DNA of 64,000 bases from Salinimicrobium flavum (GCF_042684505.1 NZ_JBHULT010000006.1:310001-374000); one strand, 5' to 3'; shown: positions 32,459-42,371, counted from the first letter of the stretch. Translations and numbers: made by a program. Notes: generated from the sequence alone by a model not told the origin.

Positions 32459-33093
32459 TATACCGCTTCGGTTTTCTTTTTTCCGCTCTCTTTCTCCTCC
32501 TGGGGAAAAGCTTTTTTATTAAAGAGAAGCAGTAGGAAGACCCCGGTAGTTATAGCCGAATCTGCTATATTGAAAACCGGTTCAAAAAAGGTGAAATACT
32601 GTCCGCCCCAGAAAGGGATCCACTCCGGAAGGTATCCAGACCATAAAGGAAAATAAAGCATATCTACCACCTTCCCGTGCAGTAAAGTCCCATATCCTCC
32701 CTCCTCGGGAAGAAATGTTGCAACCTGGTTGTAACTGTGATTAAAGATCTCTCCATAAAAAACAGAATCAATGATATTACCGAAAGCTCCTGCAAAGATC
32801 ATTGATATAGCAACGATCAATATTTTAGATCCATTTTTACGCACCGAATCCCAAAGCCAGTAAGCGATCCCTACAATAGCCACCAGCCTGAAACTTGTAA
32901 GCAACAATTTTCCGTATTCGCCGGGTATTTTAGCTCCCCAGGCCATGCCTTCGTTCTCCACGAATAAGATCCTGAACCATTCAAATACCTTTATCTCATC
33001 TCCCAGGGCAAAATTGGTCTTAATATAGAATTTAGAGATCTGATCGATTAACAGGATCAAAATGATAATAAGGGAAGCTTTCTTTAACGACAT
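32455..33093 (-). CDS. lspA: Lipoprotein signal peptidase (signal peptidase II)
   Basis: Inner-membrane aspartic protease that removes signal peptides from prolipoproteins. I start at ATG 33093 (MSLKKASLIIILILLIDQ), since an upstream ATG adds 22 charged residues before the first membrane helix. Four hydrophobic helices are visible (about 8-20, 65-82, 90-110 and 175-190). Catalytic Asp144 (KVVDML) and Asp178 (FNIADSAI) are present, with conserved GNIID before. The insert at about 115-140 and the length of 212 residues are usual for Bacteroidota. Many lipoproteins in this window depend on this enzyme. Confidence 0.95.
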   Translation of the reverse strand: MSLKKASLIIILILLIDQISKFYIKTNFALGDEIKVFEWFRILFVENEGMAWGAKIPGEYGKLLLTSFRLVAIVGIAYWLWDSVRKNGSKILIVAISMIFAGAFGNIIDSVFYGEIFNHSYNQVATFLPEEGGYGTLLHGKVVDMLYFPLWSGYLPEWIPFWGGQYFTFFEPVFNIADSAITTGVFLLLLFNKKAFPQEEKESGKKKTEAVY

Positions 33094-33167
33094 CGATTTT
33101 TTTTTGGATCGCTCAAAAATACTAATATTATTTAGTTTCCTGAACCTTAATGTTCCCATTGATACTA

Positions 33168-33749
33168 TTAAGGAATATCCTGTGAATTTCCCGTCATTTC
33201 ATGAGGCAACAGCAATTTTCCATGTCGGGATTTGGCCTCTATGATCGCATTTGAGGTAAAGACCTCAATATTGCCGTCATAGGTATTCACAACCGCATTC
33301 CCGCTGAAATCACTCATATAACAGGAACCCGATTTTAACTGAATCAGCACCTCCTCATAACCTCCTTCCATATAAACTGATGCAAGATTGGAAAGTATTT
33401 CCACCTTCATGCCGGGAGGGGTCTCAAGCTCAACCTCCATAGCGAATACCTTATGGGCGCTTAATTTATCAAAACCTCCCTGGAAACTTTTTCTGTAGCG
33501 GGAATTAAGGTACAGGGTTCCCTGTCTTACTTCTGAGTCAAGGCTGATATCATTGAAGTATTCCCCGTCAGATTTAGATTTGACAGAAATAAACTCTCCA
33601 GGTTTAGTGGTAATATGTATCCTGAAGATCTCATCACTTGACAAGACCAGCTTGTTAATACCTCGCGCATCAATTACTCCTGAAGTTTCCTTCTGGGCAA
33701 AAACGACAGAATTCAGCAAAAGAATAAATAGCAGTAAGATGCTTCTCAT
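33168..33749 (-). CDS. Exported beta-strand-rich protein, DUF4097/auto-transporter-head-like
   Basis: A 193-residue protein with signal peptide MRSILLLFILLLNSVVFAQ. The mature part is a series of short beta strands (ISVKSKSDG, MKVEILSNLASVYMEGGYEEVLIQLKSGSCYMSDFSGNAV, NIEVFTSNAIIEAKSRHGKLLLP) of the kind found in DUF4097 and putative adhesin-head proteins. There are no catalytic motifs. It stands between the DksA-like gene's terminator and lspA, 74 bases before the latter, and may be cotranscribed with lspA. Confidence 0.65.
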   Translation of the reverse strand: MRSILLLFILLLNSVVFAQKETSGVIDARGINKLVLSSDEIFRIHITTKPGEFISVKSKSDGEYFNDISLDSEVRQGTLYLNSRYRKSFQGGFDKLSAHKVFAMEVELETPPGMKVEILSNLASVYMEGGYEEVLIQLKSGSCYMSDFSGNAVVNTYDGNIEVFTSNAIIEAKSRHGKLLLPHEMTGNSQDIP

Positions 33750-33766
33750 GATTTATACAAAACAAA

Positions 33767-33800
33767 AAGCGCTCCAAACCAGTGAAGGTTGGGAGCGCTT
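33767..33800 (-). terminator. Terminator after the DksA-like gene
   Basis: Minus strand: AAGCGCTCC pairs with GGAGCGCTT (extended by AACC/GGTT past a bulge) and is followed by TTT. It lies 18 bases beyond the stop codon. Confidence 0.8.
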
Positions 33801-33818
33801 CATTACAATTAAAAGTAT

Positions 33819-34202
33819 TTATTTCTGCATATTTTTTGCTTCAATGCTTAGGGTGGCATGAGGAACAAGTTTAAGCCGTTCTTTTGCAATCAATTTACCT
33901 GTCACACGGCAGATACCGTATGTTTTACTTTCAATTCGCACCAGCGCATTTTTCAGGTCACGAATGAACTTCTCCTGGCGAATAGCTAATTGTGAATTAG
34001 CTTCTTTGCTCATGGTTTCACTTCCTTCTTCAAAAGCTTTGAATGTAGGTGAGGTATCATCTGTACCGTTGTTCCCGTCATTCATGTAAGCACTTTTGTA
34101 AAGCTCCAGCTGCTCCTTCGCCTTTTCGATCTTGGCGAGGATCAACGTCTTAAATTCTGCCAGCTCTGCATCACTGTAGCGTTCTTTTACTTCTGTTGAC
34201 AT
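33819..34202 (-). CDS. TraR/DksA family protein with degenerate zinc finger
   Basis: A 127-residue DksA-like protein: a coiled-coil N-terminal region (about 10-85) and a C-terminal YGICRVTGKLIAKERLKLVPHATLSIEAK. Only one Cys (about 98) of the four expected in a C4 zinc finger remains, so zinc binding is unlikely although the fold should be kept. DksA-type proteins enter the RNA-polymerase secondary channel and tune transcription. The gene starts 4 bases after ileS and ends at a terminator; ileS-DksA-like-lspA is a grouping I recall from other Bacteroidota. Confidence 0.9.
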   Translation of the reverse strand: MSTEVKERYSDAELAEFKTLILAKIEKAKEQLELYKSAYMNDGNNGTDDTSPTFKAFEEGSETMSKEANSQLAIRQEKFIRDLKNALVRIESKTYGICRVTGKLIAKERLKLVPHATLSIEAKNMQK

Positions 34203-34206
34203 AGTT

Positions 34207-37200
34207 CTAATGTTTTTTAATAAACAGCCTGGTGACTACCTCATCGAACGAGATCTCCATTCCGTTGTTAACTTCTTCTGCAAGGTCGAGATTTGCAGTT
34301 AAAGTCTCCGTTTTTATATATTCAATATTTTGTTGAACGGCCTCCTCGACAGTACCGTCCTTTTGTAGGGTCACATCAATTTTGTCTGTCACTTCAAAAC
34401 CGGAATCTTTACGAATATTCTGGATCCTGTTCACCAGTTCTCTCGCAATTCCTTCTTTTTTCAGATCTTCGGAAATGGTAATATCCAAAGCCACTGTGAT
34501 ATTCCCTGAGTTGGCTACCAGCCAACCTTCAATATCCTGTGAAGTGATCTCGACATCTTCAGATTCTAATGTAAGCAATTTCCCATTAACCTCAACTTCG
34601 ATTTTTCCTTCCCGCTCAATTTTTTGAATATCGTTTGCAGAAAAACCACTGATAGCCTGGGTTACAGCCTTCATATCCTTTCCAAACCGGGGTCCAAGAA
34701 CCTTGAAATTCGGTTTGATTTGTTTAACAAGAATGCCCGAAGCATCATCTATTAATTCCAGCTCCTTTACATTCACTTCAGACTTGATAAGTTCGGCCAC
34801 TGCTTCAATCTCCTTGCGTTGCTGCTCATGGAGCACAGGGATCATGATCCTTTGTAAAGGCTGTCTTACCTTGATCATTTCTTTCTTTCTCAATGAAAGC
34901 ACTAAGGACGACACCGTTTGTGCCTTTTCCATCTGTCTTTCAAGCACTTTGTCGATAAAATCTGTCTGGGCTTTCGGAAATTCTGACAAATGTACAGATT
35001 CAAAGTCTTCTTTTCCGGTTCCTGTATTGAGGTCTTTGTATAGCCGATCCATAAAGAACGGTGCAACGGGAGCCCCCAATTTGGCCACAGTTTCAAGACA
35101 GGTATAGAGAGTTTGGTAGGCAGAGATCTTGTCTTGTCCGTATTCTCCCTTCCAGAATCTCCTTCTGCAGAGTCTCACATACCAGTTACTCAGGTTTTCC
35201 TGGACAAATTCTGAAATCGCCCTGGTGGCCTTGGTAGGTTCATATTCTGAATAGAAACCGTCTACTTTTGCTATTAATGTATGTAATTCTGATAATATCC
35301 ACCTGTCTATTTCGGGTCGCTTTGCCAGGGGAACATTAGGTTCAGAATAAACGAAATTATCAATGTTGGCATATAACGAAAAGAAGGAATAAGTGTTGTA
35401 GAGTGTACCAAAAAATTTACGTCGTACCTCTGAAATTCCTTCAATATCAAATTTCAAATTATCCCATGGATTGGCGTTGGAGATCATGTACCAACGGGTA
35501 GCATCGGGACCGAAAGCGGCAAGGGTTTCAAAAGGATCTACAGCATTCCCCAAACGTTTGGACATTTTCTGTCCGTTTTTGTCCAGAACGAGTCCGTTCG
35601 AAACTACATTCTTATAGGCCACATCATCAAAGACCATGGTGGCAATGGCATGCAGCGTATAGAACCAGCCACGGGTCTGGTCAACACCCTCGGCTATAAA
35701 ATCGGCTTTTCGCCATGTTTTTTCTACTTTTTCGGCATTTTCCATTGGGTAGTGCCACTGGGCGTAGGGCATGGAACCGGAATCAAACCAAACATCGATA
35801 AGGTCTGCTTCCCGTTTCATTGGTTTCCCTGAATCTGAGACCAAGGTGATCTTATCAACAACATTTTTATGAAGATCTACCTTGTCATAATTTTCATCGC
35901 TCAGGTTCCCTGTTTCAAATTCGGCAAAAAGGTCTTTTTTCATCAAGCCGGCTGCCACCGCCTTGTTCATTTCAACTTTCAATTCTTCAATAGTGCCAAT
36001 GATGATCTCTTCTTTCCCGTCTTCTGTCCGCCAGATAGGTAATGGAATTCCCCAATATCTTGACCTTGATAGGTTCCAGTCGTTGGCATTGGCCAGCCAG
36101 TTACCAAATCTTCCTTCCCCGGTAGATTTTGGTTTCCAGTTTATTTGCTGATTTAGTTCATACATCCTGTCCTTAAAATCTGTCACCTTAATGAACCAGG
36201 AATCCAGCGGATAATACAAAATAGGTTTATCTGTTCTCCAGCAGTTAGGATAGCTGTGAACATATTTTTCAACTTTAAATGCGCGGTTCTCTTCCTTTAG
36301 CTTAATTGCCAGTTCAACATCCACAGATTTTTCAGGAGCCTCACCCTCATCGTAGTATTCGCTCTTCACATACTTCCCGGCAAATTCCCCCATTTCTTCA
36401 CGGAATTTACCCTGCAGGTCCACCAGCGGTACAAGATTATCATTCTCATCTTTCACGAGAAGCGGCGGCACTTCCGGAGTAGCTTGTTTCGCTACCATAG
36501 CATCATCTGCACCAAAGGTAGGAGCGGTATGAACAATACCAGTACCATCTTCGGTGGTAACAAAATCCCCGGAAATTATTCTGAAAGCATTTTCAGGATT
36601 CTCATATGGTTTCGCATAAGGCAGTAACTGCTCATATCTTATTTCCAAAAGGTCTTTTCCGGTGAAGCTTTCTTCAATAAAGAAAGGAATTTTATCTCCC
36701 TGTTTGAAAGGATGCAAAGCCTCTTCATTTTCAACTTTTCTAAACTTCTTATCAAACTGCTTTTCTGCAAGGTTTTTGGCGACTATGATCGTTATGGGCT
36801 GAAAGGTATACTGGTTGTAAGTCCTCACCGTCACATATTCGATCGCAGGACCTACAGTTAAGGCTGTATTTGAAGGAAGGGTCCATGGGGTGGTGGTCCA
36901 GGCTATAAAAAATAGCTCTCCTTCTTTTTCTGCAAGAAAATCGGGCAGAGTTTCCTTTTTAGCCTTGAACATGGCCGTCACGGTGGTATCAGTCACGTCC
37001 CTGTAAGTCCCTGGCTGGTTTAGTTCATGAGAACTTAAACCCGTACCGGCTTTGGGGGAATACGGCTGAATAGTGTAACCCTTGTAAATTAGGCCTTTGT
37101 TATATATCTGGGAAAGCAGCCACCAGACCGTTTCCATGTATTTTGATTTATAGGTGACATAAGGATCATCCATATCCACCCAGTAACCCATTTTTTCGGT

Positions 37201-37608
37201 TAGGTCATTCCATACATCTGTATAGCGCATTACCGCGCTTTTACAGGCTTCATTATACTCTTCAACACTAATTTTTGTACCAATATCCTCTTTGGTAATT
37301 CCCAGCTCCTTTTCCACTCCAAGTTCTATAGGGAGACCATGTGTGTCCCACCCGGCTTTACGTTTCACCTGGTAACCTTTCTGGGTCTTGAAACGGCAAA
37401 AAATATCTTTAATGGCACGGGCCATAACATGATGGATTCCCGGCAATCCGTTAGCTGAAGGAGGTCCTTCAAAAAACACGAAGGGCTCATTACCTTCACG
37501 GGAGGATATACTTTTTTCAAAAACATCATTCTCCTTCCAAAAATCCAGAATTTCTTCTGCGACTTTCGGTAAGTCAAGTCCTTTATATTCAGGGAACTGT
37601 ACGCTCAT
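34207..37608 (-). CDS. ileS: Isoleucyl-tRNA synthetase
   Basis: Class I synthetase charging tRNA-Ile. The 1133-residue protein shows the ATP-binding HIGH-type motif as GIHH in PSANGLPGIHHVMAR (about 52-66), the CP1 editing domain (TTPWTLPSN near 238-247) and KMSKRLGNAVDPFE. The long C-terminal part carries an anticodon-binding and DUF5915-like region, the usual layout of the longer, eukaryote-like IleS type found in many Bacteroidota. That type is often associated with lower mupirocin sensitivity (family knowledge, not tested here). It lies upstream of the DksA-like gene in one transcript. Confidence 0.97.
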   Translation of the reverse strand: MSVQFPEYKGLDLPKVAEEILDFWKENDVFEKSISSREGNEPFVFFEGPPSANGLPGIHHVMARAIKDIFCRFKTQKGYQVKRKAGWDTHGLPIELGVEKELGITKEDIGTKISVEEYNEACKSAVMRYTDVWNDLTEKMGYWVDMDDPYVTYKSKYMETVWWLLSQIYNKGLIYKGYTIQPYSPKAGTGLSSHELNQPGTYRDVTDTTVTAMFKAKKETLPDFLAEKEGELFFIAWTTTPWTLPSNTALTVGPAIEYVTVRTYNQYTFQPITIIVAKNLAEKQFDKKFRKVENEEALHPFKQGDKIPFFIEESFTGKDLLEIRYEQLLPYAKPYENPENAFRIISGDFVTTEDGTGIVHTAPTFGADDAMVAKQATPEVPPLLVKDENDNLVPLVDLQGKFREEMGEFAGKYVKSEYYDEGEAPEKSVDVELAIKLKEENRAFKVEKYVHSYPNCWRTDKPILYYPLDSWFIKVTDFKDRMYELNQQINWKPKSTGEGRFGNWLANANDWNLSRSRYWGIPLPIWRTEDGKEEIIIGTIEELKVEMNKAVAAGLMKKDLFAEFETGNLSDENYDKVDLHKNVVDKITLVSDSGKPMKREADLIDVWFDSGSMPYAQWHYPMENAEKVEKTWRKADFIAEGVDQTRGWFYTLHAIATMVFDDVAYKNVVSNGLVLDKNGQKMSKRLGNAVDPFETLAAFGPDATRWYMISNANPWDNLKFDIEGISEVRRKFFGTLYNTYSFFSLYANIDNFVYSEPNVPLAKRPEIDRWILSELHTLIAKVDGFYSEYEPTKATRAISEFVQENLSNWYVRLCRRRFWKGEYGQDKISAYQTLYTCLETVAKLGAPVAPFFMDRLYKDLNTGTGKEDFESVHLSEFPKAQTDFIDKVLERQMEKAQTVSSLVLSLRKKEMIKVRQPLQRIMIPVLHEQQRKEIEAVAELIKSEVNVKELELIDDASGILVKQIKPNFKVLGPRFGKDMKAVTQAISGFSANDIQKIEREGKIEVEVNGKLLTLESEDVEITSQDIEGWLVANSGNITVALDITISEDLKKEGIARELVNRIQNIRKDSGFEVTDKIDVTLQKDGTVEEAVQQNIEYIKTETLTANLDLAEEVNNGMEISFDEVVTRLFIKKH

Positions 37609-37703
37609 TAGTTCGTTCTTTCAAATAGTTGCGCGAAAATAACGAATTTTGATAAATAGACGGGGTTAATTTGGGAAAACCTGTTGAGGAACAACTAATT
37701 TGG

Positions 37704-37731
37704 CCTGCTGCCGCACCAGCAGGTATTTTTT
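37704..37731 (+). terminator. Terminator-like hairpin oriented against the flanking genes
   Basis: Stem CCTGCTG/CAGCAGG with loop CCGCAC is followed on the plus strand by TATTTTTT, but both neighbouring genes are on the minus strand. It touches the stop codon of the haem-type receptor gene. Confidence 0.4.
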
Positions 37732-40132
37732 AAAAGGAATATTGCAGGGCGAGGATAAGATTTCTACCTGCTGCCGCAATTCCGGAAGAATAGGTCCTGT
37801 AACGTTGATCGGTAATATTTTCAAGTGTGACGGTTGCCAACCAACTTTTGCCCAGTTGGTACTGGGAAGTGAAATTAAGGGTGTACCATTCAGGGGAATA
37901 TGGATCTCCGTTGAGATCGATGGCATAGAGATAAGGTTTGTCCTGTTCTGTTGGAGCAAGTTCATCAAAGCTGAATTCGCCGTTATACTCGGCAAAAATA
38001 TCAAATCTTAGATTATCATTTTCCCATATCAGGTGTAAATTTCCGAAGAACGGAGCGGCATGCCTTAAGGGAGCTTCGGTACCGTCCTCCTGCTCTTCCT
38101 CACCTTTGGTAAGGCTTACCTGAGAAGTCACCTTAAGTTTTTCAGATAATTTTACCTTTCCTCCGGCTTCGAAACCATATACATACGCACTGGCAGCGTT
38201 CATAATGGCCTGTACCCTGCTGGGCTCCCCCTGGTAATCAATGGTCTTCTGACCGTTAAGATCAAAATCCCGCCGCACCATCGCATCATCCAGATAGGTA
38301 TAATATCCCGAGACCTCCAGCTGTACGATCCGGTTAAAATTAAGCCGCATTCCTAGCTCAGCATTATAAGCAGTTTCAGGTTTTAATCCGGGATTGGGGA
38401 CCACTACAGATCCAGGTTCAGAATCAAAGATCTTCCCTACATCGTCAATGTTTGGTGCGCGAAAAGCGGTCGAAAAATTAAGCTGCCAACCCAGAACCTT
38501 GCTCTGTTGCCAGTTCAACCCTGCACTTCCGGTGAGGGCCCCGGTATTTATGTTTGCTTCGGAAAAAGGAAAATCATAAATCTTATTCTCAAAAGTAGCA
38601 TCCAAAAGAAGGTGGTTATAACGGACTCCACTTTGTAGCGTAAGATCCCTGTTTATCTTCCAGAGAAAGCTTGTATAGGCAGCCAAAGATTGCCAGGAAG
38701 AATCATCGGGATACCTTGAAGATCCGGGAACCGAATTGCCGGCCACTATGTTCCTAACCTTACCGGAAGAACTTACATTGTTCAACACATATTCCAGCCC
38801 ATAGAATAATGAACTGCCAAAGAATTCTTTTTCAAAATCGAGATTTGCAGACCAGGCATCCACCCGCTCATCATTCTCATATAACAACTCTTTCCCAAAG
38901 TCACGGTCATTACGGCCTTCTTCAAAAATTTGGTAAGCAGCTGTGAATTTTGCCTCATCATAAATGATCCCATTCCCAACTTTTTTGATATTAAAATTTG
39001 TCTGCAGCCATCGCTGAGGGCCATAATACCATTCTGCTGCCCTTAATTGCCCATCCTTTTTGCGATAGAGCCGGTCGTAACGAGGATAATCTGAGGTAGT
39101 GGAATAGATGACCCCCAGATTAAAATCCCAGTCATGGCTGGGCCTGTATCGTACCTTTTGAAGAAAACTTATTTGGTCGTAGCCCGTTGGCACCTGCACT
39201 TCGGGATCGTCGTTGGGAACAACCACATCCCGGCCGTCTACCCTTTTTACATATTCGTGACGCAGGTATTCCGGTGGCCCATAGCTTCCCATCCTCATAT
39301 CACCGAAATCTGAATAGCTTACACTGGTCAATAATGCCCACTTCTCCCTTCCGAAGGAGAGATCGACGTGACCCGTTTTTTCCTCATTAGCCGTTGCATA
39401 GCGGGCGTAAGATTTGCCTGAGAAAGATCCTCCCTTGGCCACCGAAAATCCGGGAGAAAGCGTTGAAAAGTTCATGACCCCGCCTATTGCATCACTCCCA
39501 TAGATCACAGATCCCGGCCCAAGAATCACTTCTGTTCGCTCTACTGCCAGAGGATCCATAGAAACCACGTTCTGTACGTTCCCGCCGCGAAAAATTGCGG
39601 TATTCATCCTTACCCCGTCTACGGTGATCAAAAGGCGGTTCGTTGAGAAGCCTCTTATCATGGGACTTCCACCGCCCAACTGGCTTTTTTGGACAAAAAC
39701 CTGGCCCGAACTCTCCAAAAGATCTGCGGCCGTTTGAGGACTCGCTGCTATTATATCCTTTTGATTCAAGCTCACCACCCGCTGAGGAACGTCCCTCTTA
39801 CGCTGGTCAAATTTCGAGGCGGAGATAACGACCTCTTCAAGTTGATTCTGGTTTGGTTCCATTACTACCCTGTTCCCCCGCTGAATGATCTGGCGCCGGG
39901 TAGTATGATATTCCATGTGAGAGACATGCCTGAAGAAAATGATCTCAGATGGAGAGAATTTGGAAAGGTCTGCCTTGCCGTCAAAGTCAGTTAATGAGTT
40001 CTTGGATTTGTCTTTATTGAAAATAGCTACATTAAAGATGGGCTCCCCGGTAACTTTGTCGATCACGGTCACCTCCTGTGACCAGGAACACACAAAGAAC
40101 AAAAAGAAGGCAAAACTTATAAAGAACCGCAT
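37730..40132 (-). CDS. TonB-dependent receptor, haemoglobin/haem-receptor type
   Basis: An 800-residue outer-membrane transporter with signal peptide MRFFISFAFFLFFVCSWSQ. A short carboxypeptidase-regulatory-like strand domain (about 20-90) precedes TonB-box-like EEVVISASKF. The plug has GGSPMIRGFSTNRLLITVDGVRMN, FRGGNVQNV and GPGSVIYGSDAIGGVMNF, closely resembling the TonB haemoglobin/transferrin receptor subfamily. The barrel ends in LILALQYSF. Iron or haem uptake is likely by family, though no ligand is proven. Its ATG overlaps the recO stop by one base (TAATG), so it is read from the recO transcript or an internal promoter. Confidence 0.9.
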   Translation of the reverse strand: MRFFISFAFFLFFVCSWSQEVTVIDKVTGEPIFNVAIFNKDKSKNSLTDFDGKADLSKFSPSEIIFFRHVSHMEYHTTRRQIIQRGNRVVMEPNQNQLEEVVISASKFDQRKRDVPQRVVSLNQKDIIAASPQTAADLLESSGQVFVQKSQLGGGSPMIRGFSTNRLLITVDGVRMNTAIFRGGNVQNVVSMDPLAVERTEVILGPGSVIYGSDAIGGVMNFSTLSPGFSVAKGGSFSGKSYARYATANEEKTGHVDLSFGREKWALLTSVSYSDFGDMRMGSYGPPEYLRHEYVKRVDGRDVVVPNDDPEVQVPTGYDQISFLQKVRYRPSHDWDFNLGVIYSTTSDYPRYDRLYRKKDGQLRAAEWYYGPQRWLQTNFNIKKVGNGIIYDEAKFTAAYQIFEEGRNDRDFGKELLYENDERVDAWSANLDFEKEFFGSSLFYGLEYVLNNVSSSGKVRNIVAGNSVPGSSRYPDDSSWQSLAAYTSFLWKINRDLTLQSGVRYNHLLLDATFENKIYDFPFSEANINTGALTGSAGLNWQQSKVLGWQLNFSTAFRAPNIDDVGKIFDSEPGSVVVPNPGLKPETAYNAELGMRLNFNRIVQLEVSGYYTYLDDAMVRRDFDLNGQKTIDYQGEPSRVQAIMNAASAYVYGFEAGGKVKLSEKLKVTSQVSLTKGEEEQEDGTEAPLRHAAPFFGNLHLIWENDNLRFDIFAEYNGEFSFDELAPTEQDKPYLYAIDLNGDPYSPEWYTLNFTSQYQLGKSWLATVTLENITDQRYRTYSSGIAAAGRNLILALQYSF

Positions 40133-40851
40133 TAACTGTATATCTCATTAAGGACCGCCAGGGATTTCGGTCTTCTGAAACCCTGCAGATGTATTTCGTA
40201 ATAATTGAGCAGTAAAAACAAAAATCCCGTACGGGATATCTGGTTCATTTTCACGTTCGATAGAGTATCAAAGTCTGTGCCCAACAGCTGCCTTAAAACA
40301 GGAACATTTTCATCGGTTACACATTCATTGTTAGTCTTGATGGTTTGAAAAGTGCCGTCTATTAGATTAAAAACAGGCTCATCCCCCTGACTTTCATCAG
40401 GATAGAAACCAAGATAACTGGTAAGCTTCAGTAGAAAAAGTAAGTGAAAATTAGCCGCACTTCCTGTTGCATCAAACCACCCGAGGCTGTTTTCAAGAAA
40501 ACCATATAATGGCAAGTTAGGTTCTTCCTCTTTGATAGTATTCCGCAGTACTTCTGCAAGAAACATCACTACGGTAGATTTAAGAATATCTGTATGAAGA
40601 CTTTGATAAGGTGTCAAAAGTTTTGCCTCCCGCATGTATTCCAGGGTTCCCTTGTCTTTATGGTTGGCCACTAATTCCACTTGGGTCAAAGGCTGAAAAA
40701 GAGAGGCTTTAATTTTCCCTTTTCGAGACTTTAGCACCCCCCTGACCAGATAGGTCTTTAAACCACTTTTTTCTGTGAAGCATTTCACGATAAGATCGGC
40801 TTCACCATATTTCAGGGAACTCAGAACGATACCTTTAGTTGTGATCAGCAT
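40132..40851 (-). CDS. recO: DNA repair protein RecO
   Basis: Recombination mediator that, with RecR, loads RecA onto SSB-coated DNA. The 239-residue protein has the RecO OB-fold N-terminus (TTKGIVLSSLKYGEADLIVKCFTEKSGLKTYLVRGVLKSRKG...) at about 1-80 and a helical C-terminal domain (about 85-239). The Bacteroidota form lacks an evident zinc-finger cysteine cluster. ATG at 40851; the stop overlaps the TonB receptor ATG. Confidence 0.93.
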   Translation of the reverse strand: MLITTKGIVLSSLKYGEADLIVKCFTEKSGLKTYLVRGVLKSRKGKIKASLFQPLTQVELVANHKDKGTLEYMREAKLLTPYQSLHTDILKSTVVMFLAEVLRNTIKEEEPNLPLYGFLENSLGWFDATGSAANFHLLFLLKLTSYLGFYPDESQGDEPVFNLIDGTFQTIKTNNECVTDENVPVLRQLLGTDFDTLSNVKMNQISRTGFLFLLLNYYEIHLQGFRRPKSLAVLNEIYS

Positions 40852-40959
40852 TTAAAAGATGTATTTCCGGGGTCTTCCGCCAGTTCTATTTTCGATTTCT
40901 ACTGAAGGAATTTGGGAACGATCAAAAATAACAATAAATCTTCAGAAGCATTAAAAAAG

Positions 40960-40984
40960 AAAAAGCCGCAAATGCGGCTTTTTC
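40960..40984 (-). terminator. Terminator after gdhA
   Basis: AAAAGCCGC/GCGGCTTTT with loop AAAT, flanked by A and T runs so probably bidirectional, 20 bases beyond the gdhA stop. Confidence 0.88.
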
Positions 40985-41003
40985 AGTAGTTTATTTAAGA
41001 ATA

Positions 41004-42347
41004 TTACACTGCTCCCTGAGCAAGCATAGCATCTGCAACTTTTACGAATCCGGCAATGTTGGCTCCTTTAACGTAGTCCACATATCCTTCTTCTTCAGTA
41101 CCATATTTCACACATTGAGCGTGAATATCATTCATGATCTGCTTAAGTTTAGTATCAACCTCTTCGGAGGTCCAGTTAAACCTTAGAGAGTTTTGAGACA
41201 TTTCCAAACCTGAAGTGGCAACACCTCCTGCGTTTGAAGCTTTCCCCGGAGAGAAAAGGATCTTCGCATCCTGGAAAACAGCGATTGCTTCAGGAGTACA
41301 AGGCATGTTCGCGCCCTCTCCTACACAGATAGTACCATTACCAACAAGGGTTTTGGCATCTTTCTCGTGAAGTTCGTTCTGAGTGGCACATGGCAAAGCA
41401 ATATCACATTTGATACCCCATGGAGTCTCACCCTCAAAGTATTTTGCTTTTGGATACTGGTCAACATATTCTTTGATCCTTCCACGCTTCACGTTCTTAA
41501 GGTCCATGATAAAAGCAAGTTTTTCTGCATAGATACCTTCTTCATCATAGATATATCCTGAAGAATCTGACATGGTTACTACTTTCCCGCCAAGTTGGGT
41601 AGCTTTTTCTGCCGCAAATTGAGCAACATTTCCAGAGCCTGAAACCACAATGGTCTTTCCTTTAATAGAATCTCCTTTGGTCTTCAACATATTTTCAGTG
41701 AAGTAGACATTCCCGTAACCTGTAGCTTCAGGACGAATTAAAGATCCGCCGTAAGAAAGGCCTTTTCCGGTCAATACTCCGGTGAATTCATTTCTAAGTC
41801 TCTTGTACTGCCCAAAAAGATATCCTACTTCCCGGCCTCCAACTCCAATGTCACCCGCAGGCACATCTGTATTGGCACCAATATGACGTTGAAGTTCGGT
41901 CATAAAGCTCTGGCAGAATTTCATAACTTCGTTATCAGATTTACCTTTTGGGTCAAAATCTGAACCTCCTTTTCCTCCACCCATTGGTAAGGTGGTAAGA
42001 CTATTCTTGAATACCTGCTCAAATGCAAGGAATTTAAGTATGCTCAGGTTTACTGAAGGGTGAAAACGAAGTCCTCCCTTATAAGGCCCAATGGCAGAGT
42101 TCATCTGTATCCTGAACCCTCTGTTCACCTGGATATTTCCTTGGTCATCTGTCCATGGCACACGAAACATGATCACCCGTTCAGGTTCCACCATACGCTC
42201 CAACAACATTTTGTTCTGGTATTTTTTATTCTTTTCAATGAACGGAATAACTGTTTCTGCTACTTCATGAACGGCTTGTAAAAACTCCGGTTCATTACTA
42301 TTTCTCTTAGATACGATATCTAGAAAATCTTGTACATTTTTTTCCAT
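41004..42347 (-). CDS. gdhA: NADP-type glutamate dehydrogenase
   Basis: Reversibly aminates 2-oxoglutarate to glutamate. The 447-residue protein is of the hexameric short type. The catalytic-lysine motif is LPMGGGKGGSDFDPKG (about 122-137), with PAGDIGVGGREVGYLFG and the Rossmann motif VSGSGNVAQFAAEKA (about 234-248) following. Length and motifs fit NADP-dependent biosynthetic enzymes, but cofactor choice cannot be fixed by eye. A promoter -7 box and a LacI-type palindrome sit upstream, and a terminator follows, so it is monocistronic and probably regulated. Confidence 0.96.
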   Translation of the reverse strand: MEKNVQDFLDIVSKRNSNEPEFLQAVHEVAETVIPFIEKNKKYQNKMLLERMVEPERVIMFRVPWTDDQGNIQVNRGFRIQMNSAIGPYKGGLRFHPSVNLSILKFLAFEQVFKNSLTTLPMGGGKGGSDFDPKGKSDNEVMKFCQSFMTELQRHIGANTDVPAGDIGVGGREVGYLFGQYKRLRNEFTGVLTGKGLSYGGSLIRPEATGYGNVYFTENMLKTKGDSIKGKTIVVSGSGNVAQFAAEKATQLGGKVVTMSDSSGYIYDEEGIYAEKLAFIMDLKNVKRGRIKEYVDQYPKAKYFEGETPWGIKCDIALPCATQNELHEKDAKTLVGNGTICVGEGANMPCTPEAIAVFQDAKILFSPGKASNAGGVATSGLEMSQNSLRFNWTSEEVDTKLKQIMNDIHAQCVKYGTEEEGYVDYVKGANIAGFVKVADAMLAQGAV

Positions 42348-42371
42348 AGTTTAGGCTAAATTATCATTAAC

